Source: Acanthopleura granulata (taxonomy: Eukaryota; Mollusca; Polyplacophora; Chitonida; Chitonidae). From it: a stretch of 64,000 nucleotides of DNA. Below are positions 46,666 through 60,984 of the stretch, in pieces (the first letter of the stretch is position 1; the number at the start of each line of letters is the position of its first letter). Below the pieces are notes generated by a model. It did no database searches and was not told where the DNA came from. It saw nothing but the letters and a program-made list of their open reading frames with translations. The stretch spans positions 19,230,141-19,294,140 of the forward strand of contig JABBOT010000080.1 in NCBI GenBank assembly GCA_016165875.1, written 5' to 3'. Position numbers and translations under genes: made by a program.

Positions 46666-49600
46666 CCATATCTGTACTTTACGATGCTTCTTTGATGTGA
46701 CAATTTAAACTGTCTCCAGACAACATATCCACATTCTGCAATCAACAGAACACATAAATAGTCTCCACAACAAATTACAGAACGATAAAAGGCTAAATAT
46801 GGTTAGGATTGCATTGAATTAACAGGCCTAAACCTTGACATGATCAATGTATTGGCACAATGTAAGGCCATGCATGCCGACACAGTTCTGTTATCTCTGT
46901 CCAGCTGGGCAAAGTACAAGCTGATCATTTTACTACTTCCCATCACTAAAGCAAACATTCTGACCTAAAATTATGTAAAATCCTAAAAGCTGTGAAATAT
47001 AAAGGCTGATAAAGGTCAAATATGTTCACTAGTTAACACAATTTATATGGCATTAGGAAGGCATGAAAGTTGAGGGCACACTGGTCATCAAGCATTCACC
47101 AAAGGTGGAGATTTTCAACGTTTTATAATTTAATACTGTACCACAAAATGATGTCCTACAATTTTCATTTTCTTAATGAAATTCTTAGAATGTTCTCCAC
47201 GCACACAGGGCATTTAAGACAACCTCACATCACCACCAGAAAAGGCATCTTTTCAGATAAGCTGATAAATGAAACCAACTGAGGTATTTATGTACCCCGA
47301 GTACTCCACTCCACTCCTTTCCATACATGAAGGCCGTCAATTTTACGGGTGGACTAGCATAAACAAAGCACAAACGTAATACCATAGAAATTTCCTAGCT
47401 TAACCTAGCAGCAAAACCACATACACATTATCCTCCCCCCTCTCCCACTTTGGTTAATGTTATGTTGCACATCAGCACCTCATGAAGTGAGCTTCCCATT
47501 TCAATCGATAGAATATCTCAAAAATTTACCCTCAGACCAACTGACTGACAAACTGACCGGCAGATCAACTGCCAGCTTGTCACAGACTACCTCAAACTCC
47601 ACAGCGCTAAAATCTTAACTTCTATTTTGCCACTGTTTTGTTTCAGTGCAATGAAAGCTGCCAGGCAGATCGCAGACCACACCAAATCAGAGACCTTGGG
47701 TGTGTTCTTCATCAGGGGTTAGAGGGCGAAAAGGGTGATTGCTGGAGCATGACAAAGCTTTGCTTGTCTCCTCTGTGAAGGGAGAGGTTGTGTAATTGTG
47801 GCGGTGATGGTGAAAAAGGGTTCAAAGGGTAGAGGAACATATATCAGCCTTTGGGTTCAGGTTATCTGCCAGAGGAGCTATAGTGAGCTGGGATATCCCG
47901 GGGTTAAGTTCTTTGCCCGTAAGGGCCTGGGAACATCAAGCAAACTGAACGCAGACCATACACCCCTTTCCTTAAGTCCTTTTATTCTTTACCAGGTTCT
48001 TAGATTTTAAGACTAATCTAAAAGGAAATAAGGTCGCTACATAATGTAAACTGTACTTCACAAAATAAGAACTGATAACATATGCAATGCACATAAGGTG
48101 ACTTGATAACGCATGCAACATCCGAAATAATTTTAAAGAAAGCATTTGGGTTTAAGATTTAATCTACATTGGCATTGTAACATGGGATAAATCCATTTTC
48201 ATTTTCGGTTTCATTTTTTTTTTCTTGGACCATATCAGTAAATAATTCACTTTTTCACAGAGCTAACTCTTTTATTAGAAAGCTTTATATGCCCCAAAGT
48301 ATACCCTGTGAGAGGATTAGTGTTAGAAATGTACACTGCTCTTCATTGCATTATATAAATATATCGTATATAGCCTGAAGGATTTTAGTTTTCTAGCACT
48401 CCCTTCAAAACCAATAGGGAAGAGAGAGAGAGAGAGAAAAAAAAACTCATGCTTATCCACCTCTAACTGAACCTTGAGGCCAGACCACATGGGAACTCAA
48501 AATGTATTTTTGGCATAGACGTCTAATTACCCTCTGCCAGATTTATTTCCTGAGCAGCTAGTACACACATATTGTGTAGAGTAAAGGTCAGGTACCAATC
48601 TCTGGGAGGTGTGGCCTGCAGTTGTAATTTGAAGCTGACCCCCAAGCACATACTAAGCTGGTTCACTATTCAGCAATGGAAAACATAAATCAGGGAGGCC
48701 GAGGGTGAAGAGGGGTGGGTAAATTCTTGCCAAATGATACGGCTGTTTCCAAGCAAGCAAAGGAAGTTGCCAAAAATATAACCCTGAACTATAAAAACCA
48801 AAAACAGTACCTGGGAATACCAGGAGGAACAAAAGGAAAGTGACTAAGATGATGAATGTGACTGTGTGTGCACACGCATGTACCATAAGCACAGCATCAC
48901 TAAGACATACATGTAACACTCGCCTTCACTTAACAGCCAAATCCACTTTCAGTTTAAAACCAAGCTGCTAGTTTACATGTTTATCTGTTGTTCGTTCAAA
49001 GAAATGGTAGTCACTGGCCACTAATCTGGTTCGATGTGCTCCATTCAGAGGTATATATGTTTCATCTTCTCTTCAACTTCACATTAACAATAAATGACGT
49101 AAAATTTCACCCATGACTTAGTCTTGTATTTTGCCTGATTCAGAGAGTTCTGTCCATAGTAGAATGTTGTTCTGCGGTCTGTCTCTGCCCCAACATTTAA
49201 CTGCCTCCAAAAATGCAATTTTGGGTCAAATCAATTTACCCCATACAATGCTGATTATATGAATCCCGAATTGCTATAGGGAATTGTGGCCCTTTCACAG
49301 CCACACCACCCTTTCACTAACCAGGTTAAAAGCTGGGCCACAACCCACAGACGCACATGGATGAGAACAGACACCAGCAGCAGAGGGACCACTGGTCAAG
49401 TTTCAAAAGACTTCCTCTTGCCACAGCCAGTGGAGAGGGCTGGTCACATTGACATGCCAGCCATGCCAGGCTGTAACAGACAACATGTTCATCATACTGT
49501 AACCCCCTGGTGCACAGAGTCAGCCCTAACAGAGATCAGATTTCACTGGCCTCTATGTGTAAACAAAACTTAATACTTCATAACAATAGCAGGTTTTTGC

Positions 49601-52600
49601 CTATTAACAAGGTCAACTGGTTCCCTATTTAGAAACTTGGTACATGTATATTTGTGCATGTATTGCACCACTGCTTGTGTTACTACTGTGTATAAATATT
49701 GGGGCAGGATCTGCAACAAGATTTTGGACTTGAAAATTCGAAACTTCAAAATGTACCTTAGTTCAAGGCCTACAATACTCAAACTGCGACACAGAGTACT
49801 TTTCAGCTGTTCTGAATTTTAACTAAAAAAAAAATTTAAATGTAGATCAAATTTTACACTTTGACCTAGACAAAATTAGCTTTGTGGTATCTGCCCCTGC
49901 AACCTTGCTTGTGGCAGGCAGGTTAACTTGTATCTTTTGCTAAGTAAACATCAGACAGGATTTTGTCACCCTCCTTTCCGCCTCTCCAAAAAAAAAATTA
50001 CCATACTAATTCCACCACTAAAGCTCATCCAAACCTGCCCGAACTCTTAGAACCAGGACAGGAACAGATTCTCGGCCAAGAACCTCATTTCCAGCTGGCT
50101 ATATGATATAATCTCATTTAGAGTAAACTTTCATGTTAATGGCCACATGCCTATAACTTACAGCCTATCAGGCCTGAAGATACACTTCCAAGTATACCGG
50201 TAACCCCAAGAATGTATCATTCAGTTTGTGCTTAATCAACTGACATTCATTACGGTCAGGTTATGGTAAACACTGTTTCAAACACAAAAGACTATGTAAT
50301 CAGCAAAAAACTGCTGTGGTCTTGTTCTTAGTTTGCAATAAAGAAAGGCAAATTACAACAGTAAATGAGAACTACTTTTTTTAACTGCAAGGTTGAAGGA
50401 ATACAGAAAAAGATGTACACTTATTTAGACGTGTTTTCAACAGTAAACACCTGTGTCCTCGTTGCAAGTTCATGTCCATGAACATAATATGCAATTTCTA
50501 GAAAGTTGTTCTTTTCTCCTATCAGTCATGGAGGCATGCACTCAGAGATTTTGATAACGCATGGATGAATCCTGCAAACTGTCCTCTTGCTCATGGTCTG
50601 ACAAACTGAGTGACCTACGACATGATATTACTCAAGTACCAGTACATGTAAACCAGAGAATCAAAACTTCTCAGGAAGTTTCGTCCTATTTTATTCTATG
50701 AAATAGAAGTAAAAAAAATCACTTGTAGATCAAGGTGAACTAGCATCCTATCCATTCCAACTCACAATGTAAATTGTACTTGCGACTATGTATACCACAT
50801 TACATATATATATATATATTTACACACATACATACACATATTACAGGAAAGACAAAGCCATTCTAAGAAGAACAAGAAAGGCCAGCATTTACTCCCAAAC
50901 ACAAAGCACAATGTTAACAACCTCATGCATATTCCGCAGGCTAAGAAAATCAACAATATGCATATTCATCAGGTATATCCATATGTACATGTATTTGAAC
51001 ATCATCCATTTCTGGAGAACATTGTATAGGCAAGACTCATGGTTTATTCACTCTGACTTCACGGACACAGGATATGTTTCATGGAAGAGCACTTAATGAA
51101 ACCGACAGCCTCATGGTTATTGATGGAGGGCAGAATTAGTTTAGCCTTTAGACTTTCAAATGTGGGACAAAGTGTAGGCATTTGTGTGGATAGTGACATG
51201 CCACAAGTACTAAGACTGATCCCATGAAATTTCCTCCAGATACTGTTCAAGATATCTGCGGCACTAGTCCTTCACACAGGAAGGGAATCCCTTTCAGTCG
51301 TTCGAAATGCACTTGTGTCTGTAAATTAGCTGTTTATTCTAACGCGTGCAACAATTATATGTACACCTAGCTCCCTGCTGATATTTACGAGCACTTTCAC
51401 TTTTTCCTCAAAGTGCCTGATTGCATGTATTTTCATGTCGCTTAATGTAAGGAAGAAAATTATTTAGGCATCCCACAGAATGCTTGTCCTAAAGTGAGAC
51501 GAATAGGTAGGTATTTTTAAAGCTAGCTCTGCAAGAACAACAGGCTCAACACTGCTCCCGTTCACAGTATACTGACACCAGACATCACCCCACAGCCAGT
51601 ACCAGCCAGTTATGTGACACAAGACAAGACGCCACAGGCAGTAATGGTGTCAGGACACCAGACATGAAACCATAGTTGGCAACAACAATCTGACACCAAA
51701 CACAGTTTATGGTAACTGCACACCATGTTGACCAGTATTTGGCCTACATCTTTACAATTAGTTCTGAACACCTAGCTAGAACCAACTTCGAGCTGAACTT
51801 ATCTTAAAGAGGTGTTAAACAAGCAATTCGCTAACTGCCAAAAGGAACTCATGCCTCGGCTGCATGAAACCTTCATTAACAAGTGTACATAAGATTTTAC
51901 TTGGACAAGAATTGATTCTTTTTCCACACAGAGAAATAACAATTACCTTTGTTAACCTGTTAGTGGAAACAGATCCCTTCACTTTACCCATGTGACTCCA
52001 CCGCATAAAGAGGCCATTAGATAGGTTACATCACTTCACCTGCTTGAGAATGACAGACCAATCAACTGGACCTTAATTTGTACCATCTGCTTATCATGAA
52101 ACAGATGCAGCAGATGTTTCTGAGTGGGGTTACTGGGTGAGGGGGGGGGAGTTATGTAGGGAGGGGGTGATAGGTTTGGATGTTTGGAGACAGGGGGGCA
52201 AAGGAATGGTGACATAGAATGCAACATGTAGGTTTTATTGTTTCAAACATGACAAACATGCACAAGTGGAACAAGGGTGATGACATTTATGATTAGAAAA
52301 GGGTATGTGGGAACAGGCATTCAAAACTATTCAAAATATGTATACAGATTTTTTTTGATTGACCAATAACTTGGATTTGGGACTTCCCTAGTGAGGAATA
52401 TCCCATTCAGTATCCACTGTATTTTGACCTGAAATTTTGCCCATGACATTCATTTTGCCACAGCTCTACTGACCTTAAAAAGGTGCTATTTGGATGAAAT
52501 ACATGTATCCTACTGGGAAAATTGAAGTATCATCAGCAAAAGCTACATTTCATGGTCTTTATTTGTCTCCAAACATGCACTTCTTCAAGGTGAATATACT

Positions 52601-53604
52601 TAGTCCAATACATAATATGCAAACATGTAAGTTTATGAATTCATGTAACCATAACATATGCCAATACATTTAAACCATCAGTTACTCAGACCATTATTAC
52701 ACTTAACTTTCTTCATTATCAACTTTCTTTATTATCATTCCTTACAATTCCTTTCAGGTATGCATAATTAATTTTTTTAGAAAGGCCATGGATCCCACAT
52801 GTGATTATTTACAGAGCTTCACGAACCTTCTTCATCTCCCTATTTACAGATGCCTGCGGGCGAATGGTTCTATAACATGTAAACCCAATGCCTGACCCTC
52901 TCTCCCTCAGTCAGAAACCACCAACAACTCAAGACTACCCAAGCTTTGCCTTTGTGCTTCACTATCTATGTGTCAGAAATCGTTTCTATGGTAACCAATT
53001 TATCTGAGGAGGAAAGTAAAGAGCTGAGTAAATCAGATTTCTGAGATTGGCAGACAGATCCCTCTGGGCAGCACCTGTATGGAGTGGGTAATGTGTAGGG
53101 GATGAGGGGGAGATGTCTGTGAAGCTAAGAGTGGGGTGAAGAGGTGAGGGCCAGATAGAGGGAAGAGCTAAGGCAGACACCCCAGATTCCAAACATTAAG
53201 TCCAGTGGATGATGGTTCTAGGGACCTTGGGAATAGAGATTGTATGAATTGTCCATAGGTAAAAGGTTGAAGGTTTATGCAGGACACCGACCATCATGAT
53301 GAATGTCATGACTCATAAAAAAGATTATTTTCCATCCAACAAATGTCCTTTCTAAATGAATTCAAACAGACTGATAACATTTTCCCAAATTCACGTACAA
53401 TTTATGGCTAATGAATCGAGTAGACCACCCTTAACATGTCTTCACAAAACTATTGAGGAGAATCTTGGAGAGCAGACAATTTTGATAAACCCTCAGCCCT
53501 TCTCAACAAACATATTGTTCTGATTTGGTGATCAGAAAAACAAAACATGAAAAAAGTACAAATAAATGAAATCTAATAATATGTCAAATACAAGTTAACG
53601 TATG

Positions 53605-53725
53605 ATTGATTTCATTGGTGTTTATCACTGTACTGAAGAATCTTTCACCTTCATGACGGAGGGTCACATTTAAGGGTGGAAGAAACCAGAATTCTCTGGG
53701 CAAACCATTACTCTTACGTAACAAA
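53605..53725 (-). repeat. SINE-1 degenerate fragment
   Basis: 'ttcattggtgtttatcactg', 'tactgaagaatctttcacc' and 'gggtggaagaaaccag', in the same order as intact inverted copies. Confidence 0.45.
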
Positions 53726-55739
53726 CCTTCTGGCTTCCCCAATCAGGACAGTACAGCATTATATTACATGTACACTTGATGGATTTAATATCCACTGTAA
53801 ATGATGAAAGAAACTACCCAAGGAATGTCAGTCTAACCTTTCCAAAACAGTAGCTTTAAGGCAGAAGCGTGAAGCAGTGATCGCTTAGAAGCCAACGCCT
53901 TCTGTACAAGTGGATTCATACCAGACTCTGGTCTTGATTCCTCAAGGCTTACCATGAAGAAGGTTTCTATGGAAACCCATGTCTGTAACATTGTTGATGA
54001 GGCAGACCGGGGAACTCTGAATAGCAAGCCCCCATAAATCTGTGGAAACAGAGCTAAATAAGAATAACCAACATCCATCAAACAAGTCTGCCCACAACTC
54101 GACCTGCCTTGGGCAAGAAGGCGAGGTTCGTGTCATTGAAGTTTGCTCATCTGTCTATGGAAAAACCAATGAACTTTATCTAAAAAGAACCTGATAAAAG
54201 GAAAAACAAATAGAAAGCTCATGAAAGACAACATCGTCGTCAAAAATATTCCTGGTGTTTACAATGTAATTGTAGAATGATATTACATCATCTGATATTA
54301 TGATGTCCTCTAGCTGTAGTCATTACTCCTGGGAAATTTCAGAGTGGGTAATTCCAGGCAGTATGTATCCTTTTGCTTTCCTATTTTTATTTTATTTAGA
54401 AATACAATTTTGTTTAGGTATTCCCCTTCTCAACATTGTCCTGGTACCAGTTTAAGGCTATCAAAAAAAAATTAAGACATTAGTGCTTTTCATGGAATTC
54501 TACAATTTACATCCAAATACATCTGGTCAAGCGAAGATATAGCCAATTTTTCAGAGCTATTTTTCTATTCTGTTTGCCTCATCAAAAATGTAACAATAAT
54601 GTAAACTAATGTAACAATGCTGATTTGAAAAGCTTACATCTTGACAAATTGTTTACACTTATGTAAATGTATCTTAGAAGGCTTAAGGCAAAATAATTAT
54701 ACATGTACATGGGAAAGCTCATTTGAAAGTACACAGTGATGATCACTGAACTTGGACCCTGTTCTAACTGGGATTCTGAAGTCCTGAGAATAATGTCAGT
54801 GTAGAAAACCTAACACCAACACCCCTCATACACTAATGTCGGACAAAGTCCCTTGTCCCTCAACTTATCCCCATCCCCCAATCAAAGGGGCCCACAAAAA
54901 TAGGCCATTTCAGGGTTAACTTGTCTTTCACAGGTGTGCAGAGAGTGCATATCTCCACGCAAACAAATGCCATCAACCAACTTAAAGGTAAGAAAAGAGG
55001 GTATCCCCTTGTGAGAGAAGGAAATCCAACCATTCGAGACCGTGGACATGCGGGCACTCGGGTGTGTTGCCCATGGTAACCCTACTTGCTATTACACGGC
55101 TGTGAAAACAAACCTGGCCACCATTCTGAATTTACTTTGCTAAACATACAAACGTAAAGCTATTTTCCAAACAGTGGACCGTGTCGCAACGGAGACGTCG
55201 CACCAGTACTTCGACTCTTTGCAACACGCTGCTACAGAAAGATATCAACTTTAACGGTGATACGGTGTATACGGTGGAACCGGAAAAAATTCCTTACAGG
55301 TTGCCAGCCAGTCTATGGGTGGATCAGCCAATTAAATGGCCACCTGTCCAGTTCGAAGGATAACTTGCCATCTGCGCTCATATTGTAGTTTGAACACCCA
55401 ACAACTTCACAAGACTTGGGCATAGTTAAGAGGAGAAATAGTTGACATCTGTATGTTAAGCAAATAAATCAAAATGGCAGTCAGATTTGCTTTTCACCAC
55501 ATTATAGCGAGTCATGTTACCGTGGGTAACATGCCTGAGTTCCTGGATGTCCATAGTCTCAAATTGGGCAAGTCAAACTGTACAACTCAAACAATGAGTG
55601 ATAACCTTAAAAGAACTTGCCCTCAGCACAGTTTACAGCCAAAATCCCCCCCCCTCCCCCATCAACACACCCACCCATCCCTACACCCTTCCCTCTGGAT
55701 CTGTCTCTACAGATACACCAGGGTAATCACATTAATAGG

Positions 55740-55905
55740 ATTTATTAATTTATTTATTTGATTGGTGTTTTATGCAGTACTGAAGAATATTTCACTTATA
55801 CAACAGCAGCCAGCATAATGATAAGATTCCAGGTAGAGCCCATGGGAAACCCATCACCATCGGCACGTTGCTGGCGGACCTTCCCAGGTACGCATTATTA
55901 GGAGT
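55740..55905 (-). repeat. SINE-1 fragment, inverted
   Basis: 'tttatttgattggtgtttta', 'tactgaagaatatttcact', 'cagccagcataatgataaga' and 'cgttgctggcggaccttccc'. Confidence 0.75.
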
Positions 55906-57011
55906 AACTGGGCTAAGAAGACTGGAGTAAGCAAGTTAGACTGAGATTGTTTGGCCATGACAAAACTGCAGCAAACTACTACAACAGGCGTTCCGCAAAG
56001 AGATACCATCACCCCTCTTCTATTACCATTTAATTCTATTAATTTACATGTAACCATCCATTGTGCTAAAGATATGTGAAAAAAAAATTACAAACTCCTT
56101 AATAATTTATTTGAATTGTCAAAAGATAAGAGAGGAGTACAAGTAATTGATGACTCTGATTATCACTTTAGCATTCATTTTTCAAGCATGAAAAACATAT
56201 TTACATGTACATCATAGAATACATTTCACATCACATAACTCTTGCATTTTTGCTATTCTGATTAGTATACAACCTCTCGACAGCTTTCCCATAAACCATA
56301 ACATTGCCTTATCTCTGAATTCCCATATCAGGTCACAGATGCATGGGCAGCCACAGTGCATGCAATATTTCAATGCAGTATAGAGTATGATGAATGCTTT
56401 TCAATAATAGCCCCCCCATTAAGCTTTAGACAATCAACATCCTGCTGAAAGATAATTTGAGACATACATGTACATGTGCCGAGTCAACCATGAAAAAACC
56501 TATTCAACCAGTTTTACGCCATTTTTTAACCTTCGTTTCTTTTTATTTTTTCCCCCTGGCCTTTCATACATGGCCGTGGCATAGATTTAACCACATGTAA
56601 GTCAAGCACTATGTGAACCCTCTGAGAGTGAACTATGAAGTTCATTGGGCAGAAAGGAGGGAATAAAAAAACAAGCCCATTTGCATCCAGCTGTGGGTTT
56701 TAAAATACATCCCAAGCTAGAATGCATGTATATTAAACTCGTTACAAATACCTGTACTGATATACTGTGTATGCTGTAAGCTGTGTCATCACTACAGAAT
56801 GACATCTCTATTCTGAACACACTTTCTCAAACAACTCTCTCATAACATGTCCTGCGAGGATAGTATATTTACATCATACATGTAACACGCACTATTAAAA
56901 GTAAGACATTTTGTTTCGAACTTTTTAAAACAGAATACAAAAGTAGCGCATTATGACACAATATCTGTGAGCTCTTCATCACCAGAAGAAATAAATTTCA
57001 TAGTAAATGTA

Positions 57012-57013
<2 letters not shown>

Positions 57014-57057
<44 letters not shown>
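57014..57057. repeat. (TA)n microsatellite
   Basis: About 44 bp of uninterrupted TA dinucleotides, in the gene-free right part of the window. Confidence 0.95.
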
Positions 57058-57061
<4 letters not shown>

Positions 57062-59989
57062 TGTATAAACAGTTTAGGAGACAGCAACAAAATTCGGAAT
57101 AAATGCTAAACCGGCTTCTACACTACTTGTATAATACATCATACTTATCAGTGGAACCAAAGGTTTATAAGCACAAAAGTTAATGATTTCTGGTAGTATT
57201 CTAGAAATATGAAGAGTAGGCCAAACCAAGCAAATGTGAATACAAGTGCTTTGAAATCATAATTTTCTTACAAGCTGTCATCAATGAAAATTCAAGAACA
57301 CTGATTTTCTTTCCTCCCATGTTACATAATGGTGTTTCATCCCTGGTGCAGATTCTGTTTTGACAGGGAAGGAAATGGAACAGCTGGCCTGAAGTCTTTA
57401 ACACTGCTGGCTGAGACAAAATGATCTGGCTTATTCTGTGTTTTCTTCCAGACCTGACCTCTGAGACCTCTTGCACAGTGATACATGTAGCTAAGGATGA
57501 GTCAATGTCTGGACCCACCCAGACATCAAACAAAGCCACACAGATCCACCCCACAGCTGCAGCACTAAAGCCTTGTTATGTAACCACAGGCACAGCCAGC
57601 CAGCCATTCTGTGGGTCACATCCTGAGGATGCCCTCTGCCTTCCACAATCAAGTGAAGTTCCAATCAAAACTTCACCTAACGCTTTTCAACTTAGATGAA
57701 GCAGATGGTTACCTGCTTCATGTAAGTGGTGAGTTTCTGATATGAAGTGTGCAATGGGGCCACACATGAAACTTCAGAATCATATTGTTGATTACACATA
57801 ATCATAAGCATACAAATAACTTCATTCACACGTCCAACATGGTTGAGACAGCAATTCCAGCTATTCTTAATCTAAAGTGTGCATATATATATGCAGACAT
57901 GTACCTAGTTTATATGTAGCTTACAAAAACACCATGTAACCCAGAACTTGTGCAGATTGTAGTCCCCATACAAACCTATCCCTGTTCAGTAAATGCTTTA
58001 TTGTATTCTTAAAACTGGAATAACATCCGTGAGTATAAAGAATGCCACAGAAACCCTCATGAAATATGTACAAATCCTTTTTGTACTGGAAGAATAGTAG
58101 CCTTCAGGACACAGCAAAGCTCAGGGAGAAGCAAAGTATGGAGATGATCTATTTCCAAACCTCTGTACTCGGAGACCCAGGTCCCTTATTGTATATTTCA
58201 TGGGAGAGAGAGTCGAGTCGAGTCGAGCTGAGCCCAACTGAAATGGCTCTCCAGAGAGAACGTTACAAACAATCATTAATTAAAAATCTGACTAGGTTTC
58301 ATCTGCATACAGATACATGACCATGGTGACACTGTTAATGACATGACCTACAGTGTGCGAACAATAGAGAAGTCGATGCGCTTCGGGTCTTCAAGTTAAT
58401 GCTTTTGTGAAAAATGCGGCACAATATACAGGTACACCCTTGGGAACTAGAACTAAGGAACTCAAATTACAGGCCTGTCAGCCTGGTTAAGTCTCAAGGC
58501 TACTGGTTGGTGGATTCATCAACTACACTCACTCAGACAATACATTTGTGAGAACAGTTGAATGGTAATTTGTAATACATCAGCCCTGCCAGTTCTCTTT
58601 TTTGAAATTTAATATCAGAGAAAACGACAAAAACTTGTTTTCTGCTATTTACAGCCACGCTTAATACGTTCATTTGAAGTTCCTGGCCGTAATGCAAACT
58701 GGGTAAAACAGAACACCTTTCCAGTTTCAGAGCTTTTGTTTTTCGCCCCACAGTGAGAGAAGTCATGCATGCAGCCGAAACATGAGCCTGTCTCTTACAT
58801 GTACTCTATTTGACCTTAACACTTTGTCCGCAACTAAGTTACTCTTTCAGGCTAGATTCTGAGTTTTTTACCGATCTCTCGAAGTTATTCTAAGGTTTGT
58901 TTGGAACCTAAGGTAAATGTAAGAAGATATCCAAGAAGAAAATTATAAGATTCTCCCCGACAATTAATATTTTGTGACATTTATTTCCATCTAAAAATGA
59001 TCTTTTTAGTTTGACTTTTCAGGGAAAAGTAATGTAATAAATAAAGTGTACATATATTTATTTCCGAAATGTATGGCAGACATAAGCTAAAGGGCCTTTC
59101 ATTACACACTCGCATAAAAAACAAGTCTGGTCAATTCAGCAAGCTTGTAACAAATGTTTGATTGTAATGGGACCTTCTGACATCTATCTATCTTTAAGTC
59201 TGCCAACGTGGCTCTTCCTGCGTGGACACATTACCAAATGACTTCTCCACCTGACTCAGAGCTGAGAACAGCCCCCCCCCCCACCCCCACCACAACCACC
59301 ACCAACACTATATACAGAATCAGCCATTGTATCAGGTTATAAAGCAGCACAACTGGTCTCAACCTGTTTATCAGATCTCCCAAGCCCTGCTGGATCATGA
59401 ACAAATAACTAGGCCTGCAAACTGCCCCTGCTCAGCAGCGCTATGTGTTGCAAGCCCCCACAGCAATGGCAGCCAGTACAAGGGTCCTCAGCCGGGGCAG
59501 GAGCACAGTTAGCTGTACATGTACAAGAGCTCAACTGGACCACATGTACTACAATGTTTTAAATTACCAGATGAAGGACATATAAATACATCACCTAAAA
59601 ATAGTTCATACTTCTGTCAAAGTCAGACTTAGCCACACTAGTAAGTCATAGATTCATGAGATTTTCGCCCACAAATGAACAGGGAAATTATAACTTCAAA
59701 TGATTTTTTTGCCAACTAATTGCCTTTCTGTACCACGGCTCAAATGTACAGCAAGGCGATTAGTTGCCGAAAAATTCCACAAAAAAATATTCTACAAATG
59801 GTATACACACTGGGGAAAAATCCTTCTACTTTAGCACTCAGATCTGTGCTTTTTCCATACAGTTAGCTTCAGCTTTGGCCTTTCAGGCTCCTCAACATAC
59901 AGCAGCCAAACTGACAAGAAAACGTATGTATTTGGTGAGTGCAATACTGAATATAGATTTAGCCAGAATTTGAAATTAAGGAGTCTCAT

Positions 59990-60086
59990 TTGAATTTTTT
60001 TTTCTTTTCCCCCCGTTGCCACGATATGGCTGAGAGATTGCCAGTGTGGCGTTAAGCCAAAATCATTCATTCATTCATTCATTCTT
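59990..60086 (+). repeat. Third short repeat family, 3' tail with (ATTC)n
   Basis: 'gatatggctgagagattgcc' and 'gtgtggcgttaagccaaaat', followed by a CATT/ATTC microsatellite (60,064-60,083). A related fragment 'gatatggttgagatgtcgct' with 'gaggcgttaac' lies at 20,385-20,425. It looks like a SINE tail. Confidence 0.5.
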
Positions 60087-60984
60087 CCCCGTGTCTCCTC
60101 TGTTAATTTTGTTACCCAAGGACACTCAGGCAACATCCCTGGTTACACCTTATGCTCAGCACTCAGCTACACGTATGATGACCATGTGACTAGCTACCAC
60201 AACATGGGCAAGATAAAATATGGGCGAGAAATTTAGTGAGCGGAAGGAGGAGGCGCCCAGGCATAAGCATAGCTCAAACTTCCCTGTCTTTATGGCCCTG
60301 TCATGTAATAACATCAGCCAGCACCTGTCACTCATTAGCATAAGTACAATGTCCCATCATTCCTCATCAATATGAACGCCAACAATTTCAATTGCCTGGT
60401 TTTGCTTCATTTTCAGTAAATCATTAAGCATCATGAGCAAGAATAAATAGCACAATGAATGTGACCAGCCAATCGGGGTGGAGATTTCAACCATGGAAAA
60501 ACACTCAAACAAATAAAAAAAACATAGTCAGATGGTCACACTGACAAAGGTTACATGTGAATTTGATGGAGCCAGCTGTGGGATGGTATTTAATGTTAAC
60601 AATCCACTTGAATAAACACCTCTCATAACACATTTCCAAAATTAATCTATGTAGCTTACATGAATTTTACCTTGATTTTCTGAAAGTTTTCGATTCGACA
60701 GCAGACATTTCATGGAGACAGAAAACAGCTACAAGTACTTTCATTTTCTAAGCCAGCCACATGCCTGAAACACTCAGTACATGAATCTCACATCTTAAAT
60801 CGTCTGGTACTTGGCAGCTGTAGCCTCCCTGTGCCAAACAAATGGCATTTTGGCAACTGTAGTAGACAGCAAATTAAAGTAATAGAAACTACTGCTACAG
60901 TTTACATACACGAAGTATCCTGTTCTGCTACCAGGTTATACCTGTGGCTTGCAAATTTCCAGAGCTAACAGCCAATTCATGCAT

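Noticed and set aside
55181..55363. 60-codon plus-strand frame in gene-free DNA
   Set aside because: No recognisable family, no splice or neighbour support, and a length expected by chance.
57201..57554. 117-codon minus-strand frame as a possible SPEN 5' exon
   Set aside because: No RRM motif and no likeness to SPEN.
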